Source: Gonocerus acuteangulatus (taxonomy: Eukaryota > Arthropoda > Insecta > Hemiptera > Coreidae). Taken from it: DNA of 64,000 nt. The position numbers were made by a program, and so were the translations under genes. Within the stretch, counting starts at the first letter, position 1. The number at the start of each line of letters is the position of its first letter. Shown piece by piece: positions 35,280 to 44,754 of the stretch. Under the pieces are notes generated by a model. It was not told the DNA's origin and did not search any database. It worked only from the letters and a program-made list of their open reading frames with translations. The stretch covers positions 74,222,531 through 74,286,530 of the forward strand of contig OX328128.1 in NCBI GenBank assembly GCA_946811695.1, in the 5' to 3' direction.

Positions 35280-37779
35280 AACAAAATTTTAGTTAGTAAA
35301 CGTCTTAATAATTTAAATTATATCAATTAATAATGGTTATACATTTTTTTAAAAGGGACTAATATGTTTTACGTTTGCTGTTAAATAAGTTTAGATGAAA
35401 TTTTTGTCGAAATATATTCTAGAGGCCTTATTGCTTATAATAGGTGATAATTGGAAAAGATTTTAATTTACAATGAAGAATCAGCGCTAAATTTTGTTTT
35501 TTAAATTGGTTTTAGCCAGGAAAGAAAAAATTCGGATCCATGAAAATTTGAGGAAATTTTTAAAACTTCTTTCATGAGTACAACCTCAATATCTACAATC
35601 CTTCGTAAATTTTTTTTATAAAATAATCATTAGAAAGCTTAATAAATTTTCTACAAAATAGGTTCTTGTGAAAAATTCGACACTATCGGAGAGAACGGTG
35701 CATAAAATTCCGGAGGTGTTACTTACCATAGAAGGCTAAATATGAAGACTTTCAGTCTTAAGCCTTCCAAATAAGTTTTGCAGGGAAGCACGCTAAGATG
35801 ACGCAGCTCCTGTGAACCTGACTTTTGAACTCTATAACTCTTCATAACCTACGATATAATTCTTTATCGTTTCTAGCAGTTAGAAAAATAAGAAGTATAT
35901 AACCTTCCGGAGCTCTGGGACAAATATTGACACCCATTCTAAGGCTGTTTTCCTTCCGACTTGAAGAGGTGGCTGTGTTTTTACTGAGGATTTAGATAAG
36001 CTTCTGGAGATTGATGGTCCCGAAACCAGGTTGCGAGGCAGCTCAATGTTACATTAAGACAGGACAAAGAAAGAATGTTTAGGATATGCATATATATATA
36101 CACATATAAATATGTGTATGTGTGTTTCTTAAATGGGACAATCCGAGTCTCCACGACAAAGATTTATTCTTTTCATTCATAGTCCCGCTTTTGCAGTCTG
36201 AAGATCAATTCTCATTTCATCTAGTACATTGGAAACACACTCAACAAATTAAAAACAAACAAAATATTTTCACATACTTATCTAATTTATAAACAAAATA
36301 AAGAATTTTTTACAGAATGTAACAGAAAAATAAATCTAAATGTCAAAATCCTCAATATTTATTAAATAATAATAACCGTTATAATATCTTAAATGTATCA
36401 TAAGCCGTTCACTTTTATTTGTAGTTTTAATTTCCGATGAACATTTTAACAAAAATAAATTTTGTTTTAAGAAATAAGGTATGTAACAGGAAAAAATTAA
36501 TAAATTGCCAATAAATGAAATGTCCAACTGACGTCTGTCCATATATTATTTTATTAAATGCAAATTTGTTTCTAAACTTTACCACAATTTATGCATCTTG
36601 ATGAAAATAAGGTGTGGGGGAATAAATTCAACAACCTCGGGCTTTTTAAAGGATTTAAAACCAAAATTCTAGTTTTCAAAAAAGCGATAACAGACTTTTA
36701 TTATCATATAAAAAGAATTTTATTAGGTGGCACAGTAAAACAAAAATTAGGTCATATCGTTTCTTATAGAAATGGCTTTATACAGAGTGAATACAAAAGG
36801 AAAAAGCATATCTGTTCCATAAGGATATTCCTGGTATTAAAACAAAACAGAGGACAGTTCGATTAGATTCTTATGCCCTTTGGGTTAAGGTTGTTATCTT
36901 TTACGAGGTAAACACCAATCCAACGGCAGGCAATATGGTTTGGAAATACATGTTTACTAAAGATGTAATATATTATTCATGAACTCTCTCCCAGTGTACC
37001 ATTTCAGCGTATTTTCTTCCCCCATTAGTGAGCAAGTTCGAGGTCTACCGGATCTCAAACCCAAAACTGCCAAGAGTATCGTCGACCCATCGTAGGGAAT
37101 TTATTTACATTTTGAACGAAGAACAGTGATTTCTGAACGTTTTCAGAACAATTAAGAAATATACGATAATCTCGGTTGACGTCTGTCTGTAATTTGATTT
37201 GTTTTAATACTTCCTCAACTTTCACAGATCTTCAAAACGTATATTTACCTTAATTCAACAATTAGATTAATTGAAAAAATATGATTTTTGAATGGTTTGA
37301 AAGTAGATTTTTATTTTTTAAGTCTAATGACGATTTGAATGTTTAATTTCAACAATATCAGTGCTGATTGTAAGTTAGATAAAACATAAAATATTTTATA
37401 TTCAATTTTAAAAGTTCGTGAATTATTTACATTTTATTTATTTATTATAGAGCTCGCATATGTAGCGACTCGCTCTTATCCAGATGTTCCAAGTAGATAC
37501 CAGTAACAGTTAAACAAGTTAAAATATAAGTATTTGCAGTTATTCTTGAAAAAAAAAGTTTAGAGCAACTAAAAAAAAAAAAAGAAATAATAAAATAAAA
37601 TAAAATAAATAAAAAATAAACAAGAACATAAAAAGTGTAAAAATTTACAGTAACTTTAATAAGTTACTTACAGTAACTTTTATAAGTAAATAAATAAATA
37701 AATTTATTTATTAATAAATAAGTAAATTACATTAACTGTCAATGTAATTTATTTAAATTTTAACGTCCATTTATTATTG
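35280..37779. other. AT-rich noncoding stretch
   Basis: 35520-35840 is a decayed GCGCGG-family segment (AAGATGACGCAGCTCCTGTG near 35794). 37560-37740 is low-complexity A/T sequence with AAATAAAT repeats. No gene recognised; the 91-codon frame at 36591-36866 has no family match. Confidence 0.45.
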
Positions 37780-37860
37780 ACAAAGAATTTTAGGACGGGT
37801 TATCTATAGGTTACCACCTTTTTTAGCAAGGATAGGGCTGATAGGTAATGTAATAAACAA
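37780..37860 (-). mobile_element. SINE S2 body fragment
   Basis: Inverse of the body of the SINE at 22707-22905: AGAATTTTAGGACGGGTTAT, then CTATAGGTTACCACC and GGATAGGGCTGAT. Confidence 0.7.
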
Positions 37861-38729
37861 GGGAAATAACCATCTGGCTAGACAAAGTTGTTCTAAATTT
37901 TATTAGCTTTCATTTAAAAAAAAAATCAGTTTTTATTTAGGGGTTCTAGGCTTTTTTGAAACACGAAATGTCGTGCGCCGGCCAAGCCCAAGATCTGTCT
38001 TAGTACCACGAGAGACAGACCGCTCCAGCACACATTTCTGTTTTAGTAGCAGCAAATGGAATACATTTGATCAAAACTGGATCAACTTTGAGCCTACCAG
38101 AGAGGAAACACGTTTGAACAATTTTTATTTCCTACGGGTTTTGAAACGTGGACATGTCTCGTCGGAAATTCCAGATTGATTCATCGAATCGAGGTAATAA
38201 TCATGACCATGGTCTTCTAGGCTGGATAACTAGAAATAAATTGTTACTTTAATATTTTCTTAACCGAATTATTTTAAAATGTGTACTTTAATTGAATATT
38301 CCCACAGCTACCTTGTTATCCTGATATCTTTTCCATAAAAGCATATAAAAGACGCTGAAACTTTATCCTGAGTAAACACCCTATATAAAAGATTGCAGCT
38401 TATTGACATTAATCTCCTGGCGTTTCCCGGATATCTTGATATGCAAAGCGGGTTTATTGCCTCGAGAGAATTATGAGCGCAATTCCGCGGGAATAAAGCC
38501 ATTTGCCCTTGAGAAATAGAGTGCAGCGAACGGAGGAAATGGAGGAAAATCTCTTGGCTAAGACCTACCTATTATTTCTTCCCTTCGCATTTCATTTCCT
38601 ATAGTTCCGTTGTGCATTTTAATCCATAAAGCGTCTCTCTTTAACTCAATGTTCTTTTAAAACTATTTCTATCTCACACAAACAATTACAGAATGAGTGC
38701 AGACTCGCAATATTGGCCTTTTAATTAAG

Positions 38730-38748
38730 AGGGGAGAGAGAGAGAGAG

Positions 38749-38798
<50 letters not shown>

Positions 38799-38800
38799 AT
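38730..38800. repeat. (GA)n microsatellite
   Basis: GA-rich tract of about 70 bases with a few interruptions. Confidence 0.9.
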
Positions 38801-39109
38801 AGGGGAGGGGTTCGAAACTTCTGTATCCCTCCTGTACAACTCTCATCACATTTAAACTTTGAGCTCTCCTTCACTTTAACAATGACTCTGAGGGTCGGTG
38901 GCCTCGTAGCGAATACAATTCTACAGGTTCACAACATTAAATGAAGGCATTAAACGTTGGCGTCATTAGAGTTTGCACTTTACGCAATAAGATTTATTTA
39001 AGTATTAATGAATTAAGTATTCAATTAATTAATTATATATGTTCCTTCACATTGGAATCTACTAAGCATCAGGGAGAAAATCAGTTTGTAATTAAGAGGG
39101 GGGCCTAAT

Positions 39110-39330
39110 ACGTTCTTCCGTCTGCAAACTAGAAAGACAGTGTGGTCATTAATGTACATCGGTCACCCGATCTATACATGAAACCGTCACCAGGGTGGGC
39201 CAGGGAGTGGTCTGGGACCCCCGGCTCCAACATTAGAAGAGAACATCTTTAACGTGCGTCCATGGTTTGAATTCGGGCCCTCCAGTGCACGAGCAAAGTG
39301 CTTTACCACTGAACACCCCCGTCTTAAGCA
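39110..39330 (-). mobile_element. tRNA-derived SINE, family S4
   Basis: Read on the minus strand, the head GGGGGTGTTCAGTGGTAAAG (A box) and GGGCCCGAATTCAAACC (B box) is followed by a body containing AGCCGGGGGTCCCAGACC and CATGTATAGATCGGGTGACC. It has no acceptor stem. Confidence 0.65.
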
Positions 39331-39556
39331 GAAAAACAAATCATACTTCCCCGCCGATACCTAACCTCTGGTGTTTTAACATTGCAGCAAAAAAGCAGAA
39401 TTCAGCTTACTTAAATCATCAAGTTTTGTCCTTAATGTAATCCATACAAATAAAAAAACAAAAAAAAAACAGCTATTGAGATTACACTCATGACGGAATT
39501 TTAGAAAATGTTCAAATTTACACTGAAAAAGATCCCCCTAACAATTGATATATATA

Positions 39557-40195
39557 TCGTAGAAGGTAGAAAAATAATGCCTCTTCACTGTTTTTCAAAG
39601 TATTTATTAGCAAAAGCTTTTCGAGAACATGGTTCTCATCGTCAGTGCATCTACAATTTTCACAAAAACACGCATATATTAATTACAGAAATATTTATAA
39701 GTATTCTTATTACTAAAGCTATGACAAATATTAATTACAGAAATATTTATAAGTATTCTTATTACTAAAGCTATGACAAATAATGTTACCTATTACTCCA
39801 CCGGTAGTACTGCTAACAGCCTCTCCGAACAGGTGTGAGGTAATGAGACTATTCCGGGTGAGCAGAGTATATATATTGACGTTGGATATTGGAGATCACA
39901 AGAATCAAGGTTGTTGAACCAGAGACCACTGAACTTTCTGTTGGAGACAGTGTATGGGGAAGGATTATGTCGGGTTATTTGATGTCATGTGTGTGAAGGG
40001 GTAGTCAGTCTGAAGGTGTCAGAGTAAGGGATGACGGGTCTGTCAGGTGGTGGGTCCGAGGGATGGTGTCTTTTGTTGGGATATGAAAATTTTCCTAAGG
40101 TCGCACTGACGATGAGAACCATGTTCTCGAAAAGCTTTTGCTAATAAATACTTTGAAAAACAGTGGAGAGACATTATTTTTCTACCTTCTACGAA
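39557..40195. mobile_element. inverted-repeat element P3 with internal 52-bp duplication
   Basis: Arms of about 92 bp (39557-39648, inverted at 40103-40195) surround about 450 bp. Each arm holds CTGACGATGAGAACCATG and TTCTCGAAAAGC, that is a CTGANGA word, a 6-bp stem with loop, then GAAA. The interior carries a 52-bp direct duplication at about 39679-39782. A (TA)n tract follows at 40212. Confidence 0.8.
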
Positions 40196-40211
40196 ATCGA
40201 GAACTCCACAA

Positions 40212-40229
40212 ATAACGCTGAATACATCA

Positions 40230-40280
<51 letters not shown>
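40212..40280. repeat. (TA)n microsatellite
   Basis: About 68 bases of TA just outside the right arm of P3. Confidence 0.95.
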
Positions 40281-40283
<3 letters not shown>

Positions 40284-40781
40284 ACAAAAAAATGTTACAA
40301 AAGCTGCCAATCAAAATGATTACATCAAAAGACACAGAAAAAACGTCCTACAATGTTAGACAAGATTACAAACACAATTCCAACGCATTCTACTCCATAA
40401 AAGCAGAGCATAAAGCCGTAAATTAGGTGTACAATTTCATTTCCTTTTGTTCTCCACTGGCTCTCAACACATTAACTTTCCTTCATTTGCGTTGAATGTC
40501 ATGTACAACTGGCTGTAGTCCCTACCTGCAAAATTTCTGCTAATTTCCATTCACAGCCAAGGACTGTAACAACTTTTGCAGATATTTTACAAAGTATATT
40601 TTTTTAATTATTTTGAAAGTGTTTCACATCTTTAATATTTAGATTTTGTAATTTTAGAACAAATTTTATACGATTCTAATTTTTTTTATCACATATAACA
40701 AACTTTTATTTTCAATTAAAAAAAAAAAAATCAAAATTTAGACGTCAGAGGTCTGACTAATGATGAGGTGTATAGGAGGAG

Positions 40782-40867
<86 letters not shown>
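40782..40867. repeat. (CT)n-(TA)n compound microsatellite
   Basis: CT tract of about 36 bases then TA of about 49 bases, ending 34 bases before the left arm of palindrome P2. Confidence 0.95.
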
Positions 40868-40869
<2 letters not shown>

Positions 40870-40900
40870 TTTTTCTTCCATTGTTGACCTTAAACTTCAA

Positions 40901-41243
40901 TATACTTGTTTTTTTGTAGCCAATAGGTCATAAAAACACTCCTTTCACTTCCTGTATTTTATTATTTTCACCCTAACCGGTTTCGAGCTATTCTGCTCCT
41001 CCTCAAAGGGTATTTCATTCGATGGTCATTTCCCATCACGTACATTTATATAAAGTATTTTTAATATTGCTATGCAATATTAAAAATACTTTATATAAAT
41101 GTACGTGATGGGAAATGACCATCGAATGAAATACCCTTTGAGGAGGAGCAGAAGAGCTCGAAACCGGTTAGGGTGAAAATAATAAAATACAGGAAGTGAA
41201 AGGAGTGTTTTTATGACCTATTGGCTACAAAAAACAAGTATAT
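40901..41243. repeat. palindrome P2 with hammerhead-like core in each arm
   Basis: Arms of about 170 bp (40901-41070 and 41074-41243) around a 3-base centre. In the right arm 41133-41174 can be folded like a type I hammerhead: ACCCT (41133-41137) pairs with AGGGT (41170-41174); TTGAGGA is followed by GAGC pairing with GCTC; then GAAA, ACC/GGT and T. The core departs from the consensus (T for the first C of CTGANGA, one bulged G). A TA tract follows on the right. Confidence 0.85.
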
Positions 41244-41332
41244 ATATATATATACACATTGATTTATTATCTTTTTAATGCAATGCGAAATCATTAATGT
41301 GCTATATTAGGGTATATTTGCACGGTTTAGGC

Positions 41333-42032
41333 TGCACCTACATTGGGCCCGTATTTCTCCCGATCCGATCCAATCCGATTTCGTTTGACGAACAACGACC
41401 GACATCACCGACGTGAGTGCCTACAAAAATGTGATTAAGTTGTTCTAAATTTTATTAGCTTTCATTAAAAAAAAAGTGGCCGTTGTATCGGATAGGATGG
41501 GGTCGGGTCGGGTCGAGACCAATGTAGGTAACTCCTTTGAAATGCATGTTTGTTTTGCTTCCGACAGTCGGTGTCTATCGGATCGGATTGAGCCTATGTT
41601 TAATTGAGTTAAGCAACGTCATTAAGAATAGGAACTTACATATACAGTAAAAAAAAGTTATGTATTTTTTTTTAGGCCTGGACTTCGTTTTGTACCTGTA
41701 AGCAGATTATTAATAACCATGATTCCTTTCTTCATAGGGGAATGCCTGTTTTTTCAGGGATTCATATTCTATGTCAAGAAATATGAAACTTTTACTCATT
41801 TTGCTAAAGTGTTTTATACCTCTAATTAATCTTTAATTGGGTCTGTTGAATTCAAATTACGATATACTTAATTTATACGTCCATCGGAAGTGGACCATGT
41901 ATTTACCGGAATTTACTTTTTTATCGTGAATTTTCAAAAAAAAAAAAAAGTCCTCCTTTGAAATACATGTTTGTTTTGCTTCCGACAGTCGGTGTCTATC
42001 GGATCGGATTGGGACCACTGTAGGTGCCCCCT
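41333..42032. mobile_element. GATCGG-rich TIR element
   Basis: The left end (GCACCTACATTGGGCCCG, CCCGATCCGATCCAATCCG) recurs inverted at the right end (CGGATCGGATTGGGACC, ACTGTAGGTGCCCC). The block CTTCCGACAGTCGGTGTCTA occurs twice (about 41560 and 41980), so the right part is duplicated. The interior 41590-41945 also occurs at 46622-47035. Noncoding. Confidence 0.65.
41590..41945 (+). repeat. flanking direct repeat, left copy
   Basis: AGCCTATGTTTAATTGAGTT through TTTATCGTGAATTT matches 46622-47035 in order and orientation. The two copies bracket the densovirus-like insert and its neighbours. Confidence 0.8.
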
Positions 42033-42488
42033 AATGCTGAGAAGAAAATAAAATATATATATAAACCCAATATTTTAAAAGACCTATTTTTTCGTGATTA
42101 AAGAATAATGAGATGTCTATATTTTCCCCCAGCACATCCAGATTACCTAATTATTTATTTATTTTAATTTTTTTGAATTAACCGAATACATATTAAACAT
42201 TACGGAAAAAATTCCCGACTCCTTTCATTTATTTTAAATTACCTACAGACATAGTTCAATTGCTATACCTGTAGTGAGTGTCTACGAGACACGTAGTTTT
42301 TCAGGCGAAAGAAAAAACATATTTATTATTTTTCCTAAGGCTACTGACACTCCGAAAAAGGAATTTGGCCTGCAGCTCCCACTTTTGAGTACAATCCTGC
42401 CAATTAGTGTACTCTTTCGTTACTCAGGATACCTCCCTGTCCCAGTACCCAAAAAATAATAACTAAAATATTAATTTGTCTCCGACTT
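42033..42488. other. host DNA left of the viral insert
   Basis: AT-rich, with no frame that looks coding. The composition changes sharply at the terminal hairpin starting at 42489. Confidence 0.6.
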
Positions 42489-42570
42489 GCTATTTCTCTA
42501 CAGACTGACGGTCGACGAGCGCGCTACGCGCATGCTCGTGACGACACCTGTCAGTCTGTAGAGAAATAGC
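42489..42570. repeat. parvovirus-type terminal hairpin
   Basis: A perfect 21-bp stem, GCTATTTCTCTACAGACTGAC at 42489-42509 against its complement at 42550-42570, encloses a GC-rich 40-base tip. The tip folds further: ACGAGC 515-520 with GCTCGT 534-539 (offset 42000), GCG/CGC inside, and GTCG/CGAC outside. In parvoviruses such terminal palindromes prime replication and hold the NS1 nicking site. Host-like AT-rich sequence begins directly to the left. Confidence 0.85.
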
Positions 42571-42721
42571 ACCTTCCCGCTTGACCGGTTCCCGGGTCCT
42601 TTTTTTGTATGTAGGAGGAGGAGGACGGGATGGGAAGTTTTATGAAATCTCCTTTTCTAAGTCCCGGAAAGGTCACGCGTGCATGTGTCTTCCACGTGTC
42701 CAAGGTTGGGGTGGGGGGTTT

Positions 42722-42760
42722 CCTTTATATACGCGACGCATCTCCAGCTAAGTATCAGTC
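42722..42760 (+). promoter_or_regulatory. viral NS promoter: TATA box and arthropod initiator
   Basis: TTTATATA at 42724-42731 lies about 30 bases before TCAGTC at 42755-42760, whose A at 42757 is the likely start. TCAGT is the arthropod initiator consensus and is typical of densovirus promoters. The first ATG downstream is at 42883. Confidence 0.7.
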
Positions 42761-42766
42761 TCATAG

Positions 42767-42991
42767 TCTGTTTTCATACGCATCACGTCTCATTCCGGAG
42801 GTAACCTACTCAGCGCAGAACAGTTATCTGACATAGAGGAATTCGTTGAAGAAACCGTGGAGAGCTGTCAATCTCCTGAACAATGTGGACTTCAGGATTC
42901 GATCGTCAATGCAGAGGGGAACGAAGACTTCCTTCCGCCGCAGAAACGACGACGAGTTTCGAGGAATTCCTCGCAAGTTTCTTTCAAGAAG
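42767..42991 (+). CDS. upstream open exon that splices into the NS2 frame (no ATG)
   Basis: In the third plus-strand frame there is no stop between 42767 and the predicted donor at 42991, and the translation is protein-like: an acidic block (SDIEEFVEETVES) followed by a basic, nuclear-localisation-like block (PPQKRRRVSRNSSQ). The exon ends at a codon boundary, and the predicted acceptor at 43066 continues directly into the NS2 frame, giving an open stretch of about 365 codons. There is no ATG in this exon; an ATA codon sits at 42833-42835 just before the acidic block. It may use a non-AUG start, be reached by another splice, or have lost its start codon. The protein character is visible; the role is inference. 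Confidence 0.45.
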
Positions 42992-44720
42992 GTATGTACC
43001 AGTTTATAGATATATATTTCGTGTACGTATCAATGTATTTATATCTAATAACTTGTACATTATAGACCCAGACGGAGCAGAGACCTTTACAAACCCTGTT
43101 TGGGTTTATGAAGCTGGTGCTGATGGTGGCAAAGGATCCGATGGTTGCGGCCATGACGTTCCTGACCGAGGTGCTGGCATGTCTCGACAACACGGATGCG
43201 CAGAGTCTGGTGATGGAGCTATGGAGCTGTCTGCAGAGCACGGACGAGATGGATGGTGGGACCTGTTCAAACAACAGGCCTCGCTTGATTTCTTGTCTGT
43301 CCCAACGCATCGAAGACTGCTCCATTCAATCCTGCCCGTCGTCGATCTACATGAAGGCACGAACAGCATTCGTGACAACATTGAATGCCTTCAACAAACG
43401 TCGGGCGGAGGACTCATCGTCATCAGCCTCCATTACCAGCGTGGACGGGACCATCTCCACATCTTACACGACTGCGCATACCCCAACTCCACCTGCCGTT
43501 GCCTCTGGTTCCAAAGACTACGAGGAGCTGCCGGCATTTCCGCAAGGGGATTCAGTGGAGCAGGACAAACAGGAGCCCGTCGACTTCACCGCTCTTTTCG
43601 CATCAGGGAATTCGGGGTTGACCGATATGGAGCTCTCCTCGCATATATCTGTGTATGGCCGAGGTACCTCGTCTACTACAGAGGTAATGGGACGGAGAGG
43701 TACCTATCTTCTCCAACTGTCGTTGTATCCGACAAAGGAGGTGATCGGTCTGCCCCAAGAGCAATGGTGGAGGCGGCGAGCGATGAAAGTTCAATTTGTA
43801 ATGGAGGACGGGACCGACATGATGCTGATGTCGAGGGTACAGGGCATCATAAAATCCATGCAGGACTTGTTGAACCGAGACCGAAGAAAAAAGGTCTCAC
43901 GAAGACAAACGTCCTTTCATGGCTCTTATGCCACCTGATAACTCCCATCTCGCTCGCTTATCGGTCCCGTGTCTGGTTGGAAGGAGAATACGGTCTGTAT
44001 ACTGATTCACATCCTGTTTTACAACAATCACTGGAGTTGTATAGACAGCGCTTATCTCGCATGTCGTTTATAGAATTGTGTAATATTCATAGGAATGATT
44101 CTGTTATGAAATTATACAGTTCGATAGATGGCAATGTGCTGGAAGAGTATTACGATGAAAGCACGTCTATATCGCTTCTGCGTGAGTTTCTAGAATATCA
44201 ATCTACACATAATGCAATAACGCTTGAATCATTCCTGACTAGTATATATTGTTTACTAGCTAAGAAATCAGGCAAGCGTCTTTGCATTGAGTTCTATGGA
44301 CCTCCTGATTGTGGTAAAACATGGTTTTGTTCCCTACTTTCCGAGGTTATGATCAACTTTGGAATAATAGGTAATTTTAATAAGTATTCACAATTTCCTT
44401 TCGAAGATTGTATAGACCGTAATCTTCTTCTAATGGACGAGCCTTCTGTAGAACCTGCGTCATTTGAAACATTTAAATTATTATTCTCAGGTGCAAACAT
44501 GTCTGCTAATATTAAATATAAAACGCATAGACCGGTGACAAAAATACCGACTCTTATTGCTACTAACAGACGTGTTTTCCCTCAGAATAAGGAATTTGAG
44601 GTTCGAATGACCAGTTATAATTTTAAACCATATGACTTTAGTAATCACATGTTAAAAATCCTTCCAATAGCCTTTGTTCGGCTATTAGAGGAATATAATA
44701 TTATAGAAAAAGGAACTTAA
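42846..44720 (+). CDS. NS1: densovirus NS1 replication protein (HUH nickase plus SF3 helicase), apparently intact
   Basis: Parvoviral initiator of rolling-hairpin replication: it nicks the terminal hairpin and unwinds DNA in the nucleus. The frame is open from 42846 (a TTG, so not the true start) to TAA at 44718-44720. Numbering from 42846: HUH motif DHLHILHDC with the His pair at residues 203/205, followed by the Cys-rich NSTCRC; a candidate nickase Tyr in AYICVWPR (Tyr 267); Walker A GPPDCGKT at 485-492 (Lys 491); Walker B LLLMDEP (Asp 531, Glu 532); sensor-type Asn 574 in IATNRR. The likely mRNA start is the first ATG at 42883, in another frame, which a 74-nt intron (42992-43065) joins to this frame; that form would have 587 residues, a normal densovirus NS1 length. 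Residues upstream of the intron in this frame are then not translated. The Tyr assignment is the least certain point. Confidence 0.88.
   Translation: MKKPWRAVNLLNNVDFRIRSSMQRGTKTSFRRRNDDEFRGIPRKFLSRRYVPVYRYIFRVRINVFISNNLYIIDPDGAETFTNPVWVYEAGADGGKGSDGCGHDVPDRGAGMSRQHGCAESGDGAMELSAEHGRDGWWDLFKQQASLDFLSVPTHRRLLHSILPVVDLHEGTNSIRDNIECLQQTSGGGLIVISLHYQRGRDHLHILHDCAYPNSTCRCLWFQRLRGAAGISARGFSGAGQTGARRLHRSFRIREFGVDRYGALLAYICVWPRYLVYYRGNGTERYLSSPTVVVSDKGGDRSAPRAMVEAASDESSICNGGRDRHDADVEGTGHHKIHAGLVEPRPKKKGLTKTNVLSWLLCHLITPISLAYRSRVWLEGEYGLYTDSHPVLQQSLELYRQRLSRMSFIELCNIHRNDSVMKLYSSIDGNVLEEYYDESTSISLLREFLEYQSTHNAITLESFLTSIYCLLAKKSGKRLCIEFYGPPDCGKTWFCSLLSEVMINFGIIGNFNKYSQFPFEDCIDRNLLLMDEPSVEPASFETFKLLFSGANMSANIKYKTHRPVTKIPTLIATNRRVFPQNKEFEVRMTSYNFKPYDFSNHMLKILPIAFVRLLEEYNIIEKGT
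42992..43065 (+). other. predicted 74-nt intron in the NS region
   Basis: Donor AAG/GTATGT at 42991/42992 and acceptor ACATTATAG ending at 43065. The segment is much more AT-rich than the exons on both sides. Length 74 is not a multiple of three, so removal changes frame. It connects the ATG-42883 frame to NS1 and the third frame (42767-42991) to NS2. Both outcomes keep long open frames, which argues that the intron is real. Confidence 0.65.
43108..43938 (+). CDS. NS2: densovirus NS2-like protein overlapping NS1
   Basis: A 276-codon frame fully inside NS1, shifted by one base. It is open from 43066, the predicted splice acceptor, and the first ATG in it is at 43108 with a poor context (T at -3). 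The product has a hydrophobic/helical N-terminal part, a Ser/Thr/Pro-rich middle (EDSSSSASITS, TPTPPAVAS), an acidic block and a basic C-terminus (RDRRKKVSRRQ). Many densoviruses carry an NS2 of about this size in the same overlapping position; its exact function is unsettled. Survival of 276 codons without a stop opposite a conserved NS1 domain supports genuine coding. The overlap region is clearly GC-richer than the NS1-only part after 43950. Confidence 0.7.
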   Translation: MKLVLMVAKDPMVAAMTFLTEVLACLDNTDAQSLVMELWSCLQSTDEMDGGTCSNNRPRLISCLSQRIEDCSIQSCPSSIYMKARTAFVTTLNAFNKRRAEDSSSSASITSVDGTISTSYTTAHTPTPPAVASGSKDYEELPAFPQGDSVEQDKQEPVDFTALFASGNSGLTDMELSSHISVYGRGTSSTTEVMGRRGTYLLQLSLYPTKEVIGLPQEQWWRRRAMKVQFVMEDGTDMMLMSRVQGIIKSMQDLLNRDRRKKVSRRQTSFHGSYAT

Positions 44721-44754
44721 ATAAAAAACATTGTATAGTAATATTGTCTTTATT
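44718..44754. terminator. facing polyadenylation signals overlapping both stop codons
   Basis: On the plus strand the NS1 stop TAA (44718-44720) overlaps AATAAA at 44720-44725. On the minus strand AATAAA (44754-44749) overlaps the stop TAA (44752-44750) of the facing frame. Only 29 bases separate the two stop codons. Confidence 0.8.

Noticed and set aside
43106..43381. Minus-strand frames opposite NS1 (also 42984-43325 and 43603-43794)
   Set aside because: Antisense shadows of a GC-rich dual-coding region; no promoter or motif.
43385..43621. Third plus-strand frame inside NS1/NS2
   Set aside because: Pro/Leu/His-rich shadow frame with no continuation and no resemblance to a viral protein.
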